Below are positions 35,207 through 42,616 of a stretch of 64,000 bases of DNA, in pieces (positions within the stretch are counted from its first letter, which is position 1; each line of letters opens with the position of its first letter). This DNA comes from Acinetobacter nectaris CIP 110549. Lineage in GTDB: Bacteria; Pseudomonadota; Gammaproteobacteria; Pseudomonadales; Moraxellaceae. Location of the stretch: assembly GCF_000488215.1 (NCBI RefSeq), contig NZ_KI530712.1:1182881-1246880 (forward strand), read 5' to 3'. A program made the position numbers and the translations under genes. The notes beneath the pieces are model-generated. The model had not been told where the DNA came from and searched no databases. It saw only the letters and a list, made by a program, of their open reading frames with translations.

Positions 35207-36901
35207 ATGTTGGCTGACCCAAGCACAAAATACCGTCGCATGTATCAACGTGTTGACTTGCCAGATCGTCAGTGGCCAAATAAAGAAATTACACAGGCCC
35301 CTATTTGGATGAGCACGGATCTGCGTGATGGGAACCAAGCAATTTTTGAACCAATGGACATCGAACAAAAATTTAAAATGTTCCAAATGCTTGTCAAAAT
35401 TGGTTTTAAACACATTGAAATTGGTTTTCCATCTGCATCTCAAATAGATTTTGACTTTACAAGAAAACTCATCGAAGAAAACCACATTCCTGAAGATGTA
35501 TACATCGAGGTTCTTGTACAAGCACGCGACCATTTAATTGCACGTACTTTTGAAGCACTCCAAGGTGCAAAGCGTGCAATTGTGCATATTTATAACTCGA
35601 ATTCGCCAACATTTCGTGAAAAAGTACTCAATGTAGATATTGCTGGTGCAAAAAAACTTGCAACCAATGCTGCTGAAAAAGTTAAAGAATATGCAGCAAA
35701 ACAACCTGAAACAGAATGGGTTTTCCAGTATAGCCCTGAATGCTTCTCTGCTACAGAATTAGAAGTTGCAAAAGATGTTTGTGATGCAGTGACAGAAATT
35801 TGGGATGCACGTCCAGAACAAAAAGTGATTTTAAACCTTCCTGCAACCGTTGAAGTTTCAGGTCCAAATGTCTATGCAGACCAAATTGAATGGATGCACC
35901 GTAACTTAGCACGTCGTGATGGTGTAATCATTTCTGTGCATTGCCACAACGACCGTGGCTGCGGTATTGCAGCATCTGAGCTTTCCATCTTAGCAGGTGC
36001 AGACCGTGTCGAAGGCTGTGTATTTGGTAATGGTGAACGTACAGGTAATGTCGACATTGCCGCAATTGCCTTAAATATGTATACACAAGGGGTTTCTCCA
36101 AAGTTAGATTTCTCAAACATTAACGAAATCATTGCAACTGTTGAGGAATGCACAGGACTTCCTGTTCACCCACGCCACCCATATGCAGGCGACCTTGTAT
36201 TTACAGCATTTTCAGGCTCGCACCAAGATGCAATTAAAAAAGGTTTTGAATTCCAAAAAAATCAAGAAGTTTGGGATATGCCTTACTTACCAATCGACCC
36301 TAAAGATTTAGGTCGTGACTATGATGCTGTCATTCGTGTAAACAGCCAATCAGGTAAAGGCGGAATTGCTTACTTATTAGAGTCGAACTTTAATGTGACA
36401 TTGCCTCGTCGTGTACAAATTGAATTTAGTCAAATTGTGCAGGCGCATACAGACAATACTGCAAAAGAAATTACAGCAGACGAAATTTGGAAGCTTTTCA
36501 AAGCGACTTATGTCGATATCAAAGACAAACACTACAGTGCAAAAACATATCGTCTTTCTACAGAAAACAATGACCAAGTGATTGATCTAGAAATTGAAGT
36601 AAATGGTGAAACGCAGCACTTACAAGGTCGTGGTAATGGCCCAATTTCAGCAATTATCAATGCACTCAAACTTCCAATTGATGTCTTAAATTATGAAGAG
36701 CGCAGTATTAGCTCTGGTGCAGATGCAAAAGCTTTGGCCTTACTTGAAATTCAAGTGAAAGGCAGTGGACGCAGCGCATTTGCAGCAGGTATTCATAGCA
36801 ATACGATTACCTCACCAATTGAAGCCATTATTGCATGTACTAACCGCTTAATTGACCAAGGTGTTCTCAGCACATCAGATATTATTTCTGAAGCTGTTTA
36901 G
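35207..36901 (+). CDS. leuA: 2-isopropylmalate synthase, long form
   Basis: 564 residues, the longer LeuA subclass (as in actinobacteria) that begins with an extended N-terminus (KYRRMYQRVDLPDRQWPNK). It condenses acetyl-CoA and 2-oxoisovalerate in the first leucine-specific step. The catalytic barrel shows STDLRDGNQAIFEPM (about 35-49), HIEIGFPSASQ, VHCHNDRGCGIAASELSILAGADRVEGCVFGNGERTGN in pieces from about 246 and the metal-binding HCHND. The C-terminal regulatory domain (about 440-560) should mediate leucine feedback inhibition. CAGGAG gives a strong RBS for ATG 35207. Its own terminator follows. Confidence 0.96.
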   Translation: MLADPSTKYRRMYQRVDLPDRQWPNKEITQAPIWMSTDLRDGNQAIFEPMDIEQKFKMFQMLVKIGFKHIEIGFPSASQIDFDFTRKLIEENHIPEDVYIEVLVQARDHLIARTFEALQGAKRAIVHIYNSNSPTFREKVLNVDIAGAKKLATNAAEKVKEYAAKQPETEWVFQYSPECFSATELEVAKDVCDAVTEIWDARPEQKVILNLPATVEVSGPNVYADQIEWMHRNLARRDGVIISVHCHNDRGCGIAASELSILAGADRVEGCVFGNGERTGNVDIAAIALNMYTQGVSPKLDFSNINEIIATVEECTGLPVHPRHPYAGDLVFTAFSGSHQDAIKKGFEFQKNQEVWDMPYLPIDPKDLGRDYDAVIRVNSQSGKGGIAYLLESNFNVTLPRRVQIEFSQIVQAHTDNTAKEITADEIWKLFKATYVDIKDKHYSAKTYRLSTENNDQVIDLEIEVNGETQHLQGRGNGPISAIINALKLPIDVLNYEERSISSGADAKALALLEIQVKGSGRSAFAAGIHSNTITSPIEAIIACTNRLIDQGVLSTSDIISEAV

Positions 36902-36917
36902 CAAAAATAGTTATTTT

Positions 36918-36945
36918 AAAAGGATACCCAAGTTGGTATCCTTTT
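36918..36945 (+). terminator. Rho-independent terminator after leuA
   Basis: AAAAGGATACC (36918-36928) pairs perfectly with GGTATCCTTTT (36935-36945), loop CAAGTT, running into T5. It separates leuA from metX. Confidence 0.92.
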
Positions 36946-36984
36946 TATTACTCATGATTTAAAAAAATAAGGCGATTCATACAC

Positions 36985-38151
36985 GTGTCTTTTGCATCTG
37001 ATTCAGTGGGTATCGTAACTCCACAAAAATATTCTTTTGAACAACCTCTCGAACTCGAGTGTGGCCGTGTTTTACCACGTTTTGAACTGATGGTTGAGAC
37101 ATATGGTGAACTTAATGAAACAAAATCGAATGCCATTTTAATTTGTCATGCACTCTCTGGGCATCATCATGCTGCGGGTTATCATCATGAAGATGACAAA
37201 AAACCCGGTTGGTGGGATGCATGTATTGGGCCCAATAAAGCAATAGATACCAATAAATTCTTTGTTGTTGCAGTGAATAATATTGGTGGATGTCATGGTT
37301 CTACAGGACCTATTTCACCAAACCCTGAAAATGATAACTTACCGTATGGCCCCGACTTCCCACTTGTGACCGTACGAGACTGGGTACGCACACATATTTT
37401 ACTGTCAGACCAACTCGGTATAGATAAATGGTATGCCATTGTTGGTGGCTCGCTCGGTGGCATGCAAGCACTTCAGTGGTCAATCGACTACCCTGACCGC
37501 CTTGAACGCTGTGCAATTATTGCCAGTGCACCAAAACTTTCTGCACAAAATATTGCATTTAATGAAGTTGCAAGACAATCCATTTTGTCAGATCCAGACT
37601 TTCATCATGGTCAATACTTGTCTAAAGACAGCTATCCAAGACGAGGTCTTATTCTTGCACGTATGGTTGGTCATATTACCTACCTTTCCGAAGAAGCCAT
37701 GAAACAGAAATTCGGACGTGACTTAAAATCTGGCAAGTTTATGTATGGCTTTGACGTAGAATTCCAAGTCGAGAGCTACTTACGTTATCAAGGTGAGCGC
37801 TTTAGCCGTAACTTTGATGCGAATACATACCTTATTATGACCAAAGCACTTGATTACTTTGACCCTGCACGTGAATATGAGTCATCACTTACCAAAGCTT
37901 TAGCCAATACAAAATGTCGCTTTCTTGTCATTTCCTTTACAACAGACTGGCGCTTTAGCCCTAAACGATCCGAAGAAATTGTGAATGCACTCATTACCAA
38001 TCACAAACCTGTCAGTTATGTAGACATTGATGCCGAGCAAGGACATGACTCCTTTTTATTTCCGATTCCACTCTATGTAAATACGCTACGTGCATTTCTA
38101 GGAGGAGAAGCTCACCTTCGTTCCGCAAGTACATTTCAGGAGCCTAAATAA
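36985..38151 (+). CDS. metX: Homoserine O-acyltransferase MetX
   Basis: 388 residues, alpha/beta-hydrolase fold. It activates homoserine (acetyl or succinyl transfer) for methionine synthesis. Motifs: [18 protein letters not shown] (about 50-67), [16 protein letters not shown] (about 98-113), the nucleophile elbow [13 protein letters not shown] (about 153-165) and the C-terminal QGHDSFLF carrying the catalytic His. The start is GTG at 36985 (AAGG at 36969-36972); the resulting [14 protein letters not shown] matches usual MetX N-termini. Stop overlaps metW start by one base (TAATG), pointing to translational coupling. Confidence 0.95.
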   Translation: MSFASDSVGIVTPQKYSFEQPLELECGRVLPRFELMVETYGELNETKSNAILICHALSGHHHAAGYHHEDDKKPGWWDACIGPNKAIDTNKFFVVAVNNIGGCHGSTGPISPNPENDNLPYGPDFPLVTVRDWVRTHILLSDQLGIDKWYAIVGGSLGGMQALQWSIDYPDRLERCAIIASAPKLSAQNIAFNEVARQSILSDPDFHHGQYLSKDSYPRRGLILARMVGHITYLSEEAMKQKFGRDLKSGKFMYGFDVEFQVESYLRYQGERFSRNFDANTYLIMTKALDYFDPAREYESSLTKALANTKCRFLVISFTTDWRFSPKRSEEIVNALITNHKPVSYVDIDAEQGHDSFLFPIPLYVNTLRAFLGGEAHLRSASTFQEPK

Positions 38152-38744
38152 TGCGTTTAGACCAACAACTAGCAGAAAAGTGGATTAGTCCTGGTTCAAA
38201 AGTACTCGACTTAGGTTGTGGCGATGGCGAGCTCCTTGCACATATGAGCAAAAAACATAATATTAGTGCATATGGACTCGAAATAGATCAAGAAAAGATT
38301 GCAATTGCCGTCAGTCGAGGGTTAAATATCATACAACAAGACCTCAACATTGGCTTACATCGCTTTGATGACCAGAGCTTTGACTATGTCGTTATGGCAC
38401 AAGCTTTGCAAGCAGTTGATGCACCTGATGTTTTATTACGGGATATGGTCCGTGTAGGGAAACAAGCAATTATTACCTTCCCCAACTTTGCGCATTGGAA
38501 GACTCGCTCTTACCTTGCACTTAAAGGAAGAATGCCTGTATCTAATGCACTACCTTATATGTGGTACAACACGCCCAATATCCATTTGTGTACTTTCCGT
38601 GACTTTGAAGCACTTTGTGCCGAAAATAATATTCGGATTATTAATCGACTTGCTGTCAATGTAACCCAAAAAGACAGCTTACTCAGCAAAAAAGTTCCAA
38701 ATTTATTTGCTGAAGTCGCTATTTATCGAGTGAGCGCTCTATGA
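38151..38744 (+). CDS. metW: Methionine biosynthesis protein MetW, methyltransferase-like
   Basis: 197 residues with a compact SAM-binding fold: KVLDLGCGDGELLAHM (about 18-33), YGLEIDQEKIAIAVSRGLNIIQQDLN and FDYVVMAQALQAVDAP, then ITFPNFAHWKTRSYLALKGRMPV and MWYNTPNIHLCTFRDFEALC, which are MetW-specific. MetW assists MetX in homoserine acylation in many proteobacteria; its own methyltransferase activity is unproven. It overlaps metX by one base and the following Sel1 gene by four (ATGA), so all three form one operon. Confidence 0.95.
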   Translation: MRLDQQLAEKWISPGSKVLDLGCGDGELLAHMSKKHNISAYGLEIDQEKIAIAVSRGLNIIQQDLNIGLHRFDDQSFDYVVMAQALQAVDAPDVLLRDMVRVGKQAIITFPNFAHWKTRSYLALKGRMPVSNALPYMWYNTPNIHLCTFRDFEALCAENNIRIINRLAVNVTQKDSLLSKKVPNLFAEVAIYRVSAL

Positions 38745-39340
38745 AGAAATTTTTTGTAAGTACCCTGCTGTTTGGACTGTCTGTGCTGTCACATGCAGAC
38801 TATTTGCTTACTACACCGCAACAGCAGCAACCTAGTGCTGCTTCACAAGCTGCACGTTATTCAACAATGAATATTAACGACTTATTAACTGAAGCAAATG
38901 CAGGACAAGCTGCTGCTCAGTTTTATGTAGCAACACATTACCAATTTGGTAAAGGTGTACAAAAAGACTTAGGTCAAGCATTTTCTTGGTATAAGAAAGC
39001 TGCCGATCAGGGTATTCCTTCTGCACAATTAAATGTTGGCCGTATGCTAGCAGATGGTATTGGTACAAACAAAAATATGATTTTGGCTCGCACTTACTTA
39101 GAAAAAGCAGCAAGCCATGGCGATAACCGTGCTAGCTTTAACTTAGCACTGATGGAAGAGCAGAAAAAAGATTATATGGGTGCATACCAATGGTATGAAC
39201 TTTCAACACGTGATGGCATGTTAGATAACAAAGTGATTAACATGTCTGAAAACAAAAAAACTGCACTTGCAGCAAACTTGACACCAGATCAAATTCGTCA
39301 AGCAGTTGACCGTGCTGATAAATGGATTCAAGCACAATAA
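38741..39340 (+). CDS. Secreted Sel1/TPR-repeat protein
   Basis: 199 residues. Signal peptide 1-19 (VLSHA), so likely periplasmic. After a Gln/Ala-rich linker, three Sel1-like repeats span about 50-165 (AAAQFYVATHYQFGKGVQKDL, SWYKKAADQGIPSAQLNVG and the YLEKAASHGDNRASFNLAL region). Sel1 repeats mediate protein contacts; no partner is evident. The ATG overlaps the metW stop (ATGA), so it is translated with metX-metW, an association with no obvious functional link. A clear terminator follows. Confidence 0.85.
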   Translation: MKKFFVSTLLFGLSVLSHADYLLTTPQQQQPSAASQAARYSTMNINDLLTEANAGQAAAQFYVATHYQFGKGVQKDLGQAFSWYKKAADQGIPSAQLNVGRMLADGIGTNKNMILARTYLEKAASHGDNRASFNLALMEEQKKDYMGAYQWYELSTRDGMLDNKVINMSENKKTALAANLTPDQIRQAVDRADKWIQAQ

Positions 39341-39361
39341 TCTATTTCTCAGCTCACTCAT

Positions 39362-39385
39362 AAAACAGCACTTACGTGCTGTTTT
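39362..39385 (+). terminator. Terminator closing metX-metW-Sel1 operon
   Basis: AAAACAGCAC (39362-39371) pairs with GTGCTGTTTT (39376-39385) around TTAC and continues into a T-run. Confidence 0.92.
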
Positions 39386-39474
39386 TTTATGCCTCAAACA
39401 TTACTAGATAAGTTGTCAACGCTCACTCATTTTGTGCATAATCAAAATAATTTTTATTCAAATAATGCTTTCAT

Positions 39475-40113
39475 ATGACACAATCGACATGGCTAGATGC
39501 AGGTGAGCTAATACTTGCAAGTAACAACAAGGGAAAAATTGCAGAGTTTGAAACACTCTTTCAAGATTTAAATTTGCCTATTAAGGTTACACCACAAGGT
39601 CAACTAAATATTCCAGATGCCATTGAAGATGGACTCAGCTTTATAGAGAATGCCATTTTAAAAGCACGTCATGCCTCTAAAATTGCAGGGAAACCTGCAA
39701 TTGCCGATGACTCTGGGCTATGTGTGCCATTGCTAGGCGGCGCACCGGGCATCTACTCTGCACGTTATGCAGGTGATCATGGCAATGATACTGCCAATAA
39801 TCAAAAACTCATCTCTGAACTGCATACCTACCGCGATACACACCAACCTATTCAAGGTATGTTTGTCTGTGTTTTGGCATTTGTTGAACATGCCGATGAT
39901 CCTCTACCACAAATTTTCCAAGGTACTTGGCAAGGTGAAATACTCCCTGAAATTCGTGGCGAAAATGGTTTTGGCTATGACCCACTCTTTTGGTTACCTG
40001 AACTTAATAAAACCAGTGCAGAACTGACCAAATCAGATAAAAACAAAATTAGCCATCGTGGCCAAGCAATGCAAAAGTTTCGCGAGAGTTTAATTGCTAC
40101 TCACACTAAATAA
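39475..40113 (+). CDS. rdgB: Non-canonical purine NTP pyrophosphatase (dITP/XTP, RdgB/HAM1)
   Basis: 212 residues. It hydrolyses dITP, ITP and XTP to keep deaminated purines out of nucleic acid. Family motifs: LASNNKGKIAEFETLF (about 13-28), GLSFIENAILKARHA, AIADDSGLCVPLLGGAPGIYSARYAG (about 79-104, with the metal-binding acidic residues) and GENGFGYDPLFW plus SHRGQAMQKF at the end. ATG at 39475. The final 13 bases overlap the 3' end of the convergent AEC permease gene. Confidence 0.95.
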   Translation: MTQSTWLDAGELILASNNKGKIAEFETLFQDLNLPIKVTPQGQLNIPDAIEDGLSFIENAILKARHASKIAGKPAIADDSGLCVPLLGGAPGIYSARYAGDHGNDTANNQKLISELHTYRDTHQPIQGMFVCVLAFVEHADDPLPQIFQGTWQGEILPEIRGENGFGYDPLFWLPELNKTSAELTKSDKNKISHRGQAMQKFRESLIATHTK

Positions 40114-40973
40114 ACCAATGCAAAAGCAATCATGATAATCATACTCGTGATTGTACCTGCTGCAATATAACGTGCGGAATGCCCTGTTCCCTGATAATGG
40201 GTTTCGATCGCAACAATATTTGCAGCAGGAGGTAAGCAAAATAAGAAGAATAAAACAGCAATATGTTCCTTAAAATATATAACAGGCAGTGCAAAGTAGC
40301 ATAGTGAACAAACCACTACTCCCATGATGAGCTTATAAAACATCACTTTGAGGCTAAACTTTAGGTCGGAAAAACTTACTTTTGTTTGACTGAGCCAAAT
40401 GCCTAAAATTGCCATTCCCGCAAAAACCATTCCAAACTTCGCAAAAGCATATAACTCAGTAACCCAGCGACCTAAATGCCAGTTTTGAACACCAAGTAAT
40501 CTACATAGTAGCGCTACGATCAACGCAATTACTGGCGGAGACTGCAAAAGTTTTTGCGCTGTTTGCTTGAGAGAGCGTATCTCTGTGCTTACTGCATTCA
40601 CAGCCCAAACATTACCAAAAATTGAACCTCCAATGTATAAGGCAATCATTGGAGCACTCACAGATGGGCCAAAAATAAGTAGTGAAAAAGGAAAACCAAG
40701 CCAGCCAATATTGACATAGCTGCCACATAATGCCACAAGACGATCTTTAAATATAAACACTAAAAAAATATAAGAAATGGTTGCAGCAGCACAACTAAAA
40801 AGCATCAGCGAGAAGCTACCTGCTTGGTAGTAAACCATATTATAAATAATCACAAATGGTATAAAAAATCTTGCCAGACTGCTTGCAAGCCATTTTTTTA
40901 GCGTATCTACAAATGTATACGGCGAGCTTACCCAACCAAATAAGAAAGCAACAAGTGGCAGTAATATAGACAT
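40101..40973 (-). CDS. AEC-family (auxin efflux carrier-like) permease
   Basis: About 290 residues with some nine to ten hydrophobic helices, including an N-terminal segment LPLVAFLFGWVSSPY and the mid-protein pair around FAKFGMVFAGMAILGIWLSQTKVS. It ends with PPAANIVAIETHYQGTGHSARYIAAGTITSMI, the region conserved in AEC transporters such as MdcF/YfdV. Substrate not deducible; malonate and other carboxylates are known for relatives. ATG at 40973 is preferred because AGGTGA lies eight bases upstream; in-frame GTG/ATG at 40985/40982 overlap that RBS. Its 3' end overlaps rdgB by 13 bp. Confidence 0.8.
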   Translation of the reverse strand: MSILLPLVAFLFGWVSSPYTFVDTLKKWLASSLARFFIPFVIIYNMVYYQAGSFSLMLFSCAAATISYIFLVFIFKDRLVALCGSYVNIGWLGFPFSLLIFGPSVSAPMIALYIGGSIFGNVWAVNAVSTEIRSLKQTAQKLLQSPPVIALIVALLCRLLGVQNWHLGRWVTELYAFAKFGMVFAGMAILGIWLSQTKVSFSDLKFSLKVMFYKLIMGVVVCSLCYFALPVIYFKEHIAVLFFLFCLPPAANIVAIETHYQGTGHSARYIAAGTITSMIIMIAFALVYLV

Positions 40974-41084
40974 TTTATACATCACCTTTTTTATAATAAC
41001 TTTTCTTTATCACATATTTAACAATTTCAAACAAGACAATCTTCAAACAAAAAACATTATACTTTTCCTTAAAATGAAACAAAA

Positions 41085-41102
41085 TTGTCATCTAAGTGTC
41101 AC
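41085..41102 (+). promoter_or_regulatory. Putative Pho box upstream of tatABC
   Basis: TTGTCATCTAAGTGTCAC has two TGTCA direct half-sites 11 bp apart and agrees with the CTGTCATAAATCTGTCAT pattern at 12 of 18 positions. It is 41 bp before the tatA ATG. PhoB control is inferred; a stronger site precedes phoX. Confidence 0.5.
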
Positions 41103-41142
41103 GCTAAACTGCTGAGATAGTCACAAATTTTAGGAGAACGAA

Positions 41143-41361
41143 ATGGCTGGCTTATCAATTTGGCATGTAATTATTTTTTTAATAGTCGTGGTTCTACTTT
41201 TCGGCACATCAAAGCTTAAAAACTTAGGTAAAGATGTTGGCGGTGCTGTGAAAGACTTTAAAAAATCGATGAGTGAAGATGAAACCAATCACTCACTTAA
41301 AGAACCACGTACTGTAAATGCAGATCCTGTAAAAACTGCTTCTTCTGCAAAAACTGAGTAA
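41143..41361 (+). CDS. tatA: Twin-arginine translocase subunit TatA
   Basis: 72 residues: a short N-terminal helix (about 5-20, [16 protein letters not shown]) followed by the amphipathic [24 protein letters not shown] (about 21-44) and an acidic, low-complexity tail. TatA oligomers form the pore for folded proteins. Strong RBS AGGAG at 41132-41136. Directly followed by tatB with 3 bp between stop and start. Confidence 0.95.
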   Translation: MAGLSIWHVIIFLIVVVLLFGTSKLKNLGKDVGGAVKDFKKSMSEDETNHSLKEPRTVNADPVKTASSAKTE

Positions 41362-41364
41362 CTT

Positions 41365-41763
41365 ATGTTTAATGTCGGGATTTCTGAACTTCTCGTCTTT
41401 TCTATCATTGCCATTGTCATTCTTGGCCCAGATAAACTGCCTCAAGCAATTCGTTTTGCAAGCCAATGGTATAGCAAAGGAAAGCGCTTCGTTGGCAATA
41501 TTCAAAATGATATCGACCGCGAACTACGTCTATCTGAGCTGAAAGAGCAAATGGATAAAGAAATGCAACGCATTGCTGAACTAGAGCAAAAAATGCAGGC
41601 GCAAATGCAAGAAATAGATCAAAGCATAAAATCTAGCAACATGTTAAAAGATAAAGTTACTACCTTTGTCCCACTAGAAAACATTTGCTATGTCTATAGA
41701 ACAGATTATCAGTTTATAACAGCACCTATACCCTCCCCACCTCAATTAAAGATCGCGGTATGA
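41365..41763 (+). CDS. tatB: Twin-arginine translocase subunit TatB
   Basis: 132 residues. The N-terminus MFNVGISELLVFSIIAIVILGPDKLPQAIR (read in two parts) has the TatB-type Glu in its helix and the GPxxLP hinge, followed by an amphipathic and coiled-coil-like region rich in Glu/Gln/Met (about 48-92). TatB with TatC forms the signal-peptide receptor. The stop overlaps the tatC start by four bases (ATGA). Confidence 0.94.
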   Translation: MFNVGISELLVFSIIAIVILGPDKLPQAIRFASQWYSKGKRFVGNIQNDIDRELRLSELKEQMDKEMQRIAELEQKMQAQMQEIDQSIKSSNMLKDKVTTFVPLENICYVYRTDYQFITAPIPSPPQLKIAV

Positions 41764-42518
41764 CAACGGCACGAGAATCTACAGAAAATCAATTACCTCC
41801 TCTTGAGGAAATGCCCATTCAAAAGCATTTGGTTGTTTTAAGAAAGCATCTACTCAAAATTATTATTGCGCTTGTTGGGTTATTTCTATGTTTATTGCCT
41901 TTTGCAAATCAAACATATCAACTGTTATCTAAGCCACTTCGCGCACAGCTTCCTGCAAGCTCATCCATGATTGCAACAGATGTGGCTGCTACATTTTTAG
42001 CGCCATTTAAGCTCAATTTATTTGTGTCTTTAATGCTTATCATGCCATTTATTCTGTACCAAATTTGGACATTTATACGCCCTGCTTTATACGATAAAGA
42101 AAGAAACCTCACATTTCCGCTTATGGCAGGAAGTATTAGCCTATTTTATTCAGGCATTGCTTTCGCTTACTTTATTGTATTGCCTTCAATCTTACATTTT
42201 TTCATTAGTGTTGCACCTGAAAGTGTTGCACCAATGACTGATATCAACAGCTATTTAACATTTTGTTTGAAACTATTCTTAGTATTTGGACTTACTTTTG
42301 AAATTCCAATTATTACATTACTTCTGATTTTAGCAGGTATTGTGACTACCGAAAGCCTCGTACAAAAACGACGTTTTATTATTGTCGGCTGTTTTTTTGT
42401 TGCCATGTTTGCAACTCCACCCGATGCAATATCAATGATTATGCTTGCTGTTCCTATGTGGCTTCTTTTTGAAATAGGTCTTTTCATTGGAAAAATGCTT
42501 GAGAAAAGCAAATCATAA
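41760..42518 (+). CDS. tatC: Twin-arginine translocase subunit TatC
   Basis: 252 residues with six membrane helices. It binds the SRRxFLK signal together with TatB. Conserved features: PIQKHLVVLRKHLLK at the N-terminus (about 19-33; HLxELR-like, here LVVLRKHL), PFILYQIWTFIRPALYDKER (about 98-117), FGLTFEIPIITLLL (about 179-192) and RFIIVGCFFVAMFATPPDAISMIMLAVPMWLLFEIG (residues 207-242, read in pieces). It is translationally coupled to tatB. The next gene, phoX, encodes a Tat substrate. Confidence 0.95.
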   Translation: MTTARESTENQLPPLEEMPIQKHLVVLRKHLLKIIIALVGLFLCLLPFANQTYQLLSKPLRAQLPASSSMIATDVAATFLAPFKLNLFVSLMLIMPFILYQIWTFIRPALYDKERNLTFPLMAGSISLFYSGIAFAYFIVLPSILHFFISVAPESVAPMTDINSYLTFCLKLFLVFGLTFEIPIITLLLILAGIVTTESLVQKRRFIIVGCFFVAMFATPPDAISMIMLAVPMWLLFEIGLFIGKMLEKSKS

Positions 42519-42528
42519 TTTCATAGTT

Positions 42529-42546
42529 TTGTCACAAATCTGTCAG
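42529..42546 (+). promoter_or_regulatory. Putative Pho box upstream of phoX
   Basis: TTGTCACAAATCTGTCAG matches the CTGTCATAAATCTGTCAT pattern at 15 of 18 positions, with both TGTCA half-sites spaced 11 bp. It is 71 bp before phoX and 10 bp after the tatC stop. Expected to bind PhoB under phosphate starvation. Confidence 0.7.
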
Positions 42547-42568
42547 ATAGGTTTCACAACAAACCTAT
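42547..42568 (+). repeat. Inverted repeat directly after the Pho box
   Basis: ATAGGTTT (42547-42554) and AAACCTAT (42561-42568) form a perfect 8-bp stem around CACAAC. It overlaps the start of the longer repeat below, so alternative pairings are possible. Confidence 0.55.
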
Positions 42569-42608
42569 AGATTATAGAAACTTTAAATATTTTTATATAA
42601 TCTATAGG
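42564..42608 (+). promoter_or_regulatory. 13-bp hairpin covering the phoX ribosome-binding site
   Basis: CCTATAGATTATA (42564-42576) is the exact reverse complement of TATAATCTATAGG (42596-42608), loop 19 bases. The right arm contains the AGG of the phoX Shine-Dalgarno sequence (AGGA 42606-42609, seven bases before ATG 42617). If transcription starts upstream of 42564 the stem would mask the RBS; if it starts inside, the repeat may instead be an operator. Undecided. Confidence 0.5.
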
Positions 42609-42616
42609 ATTTTAGC

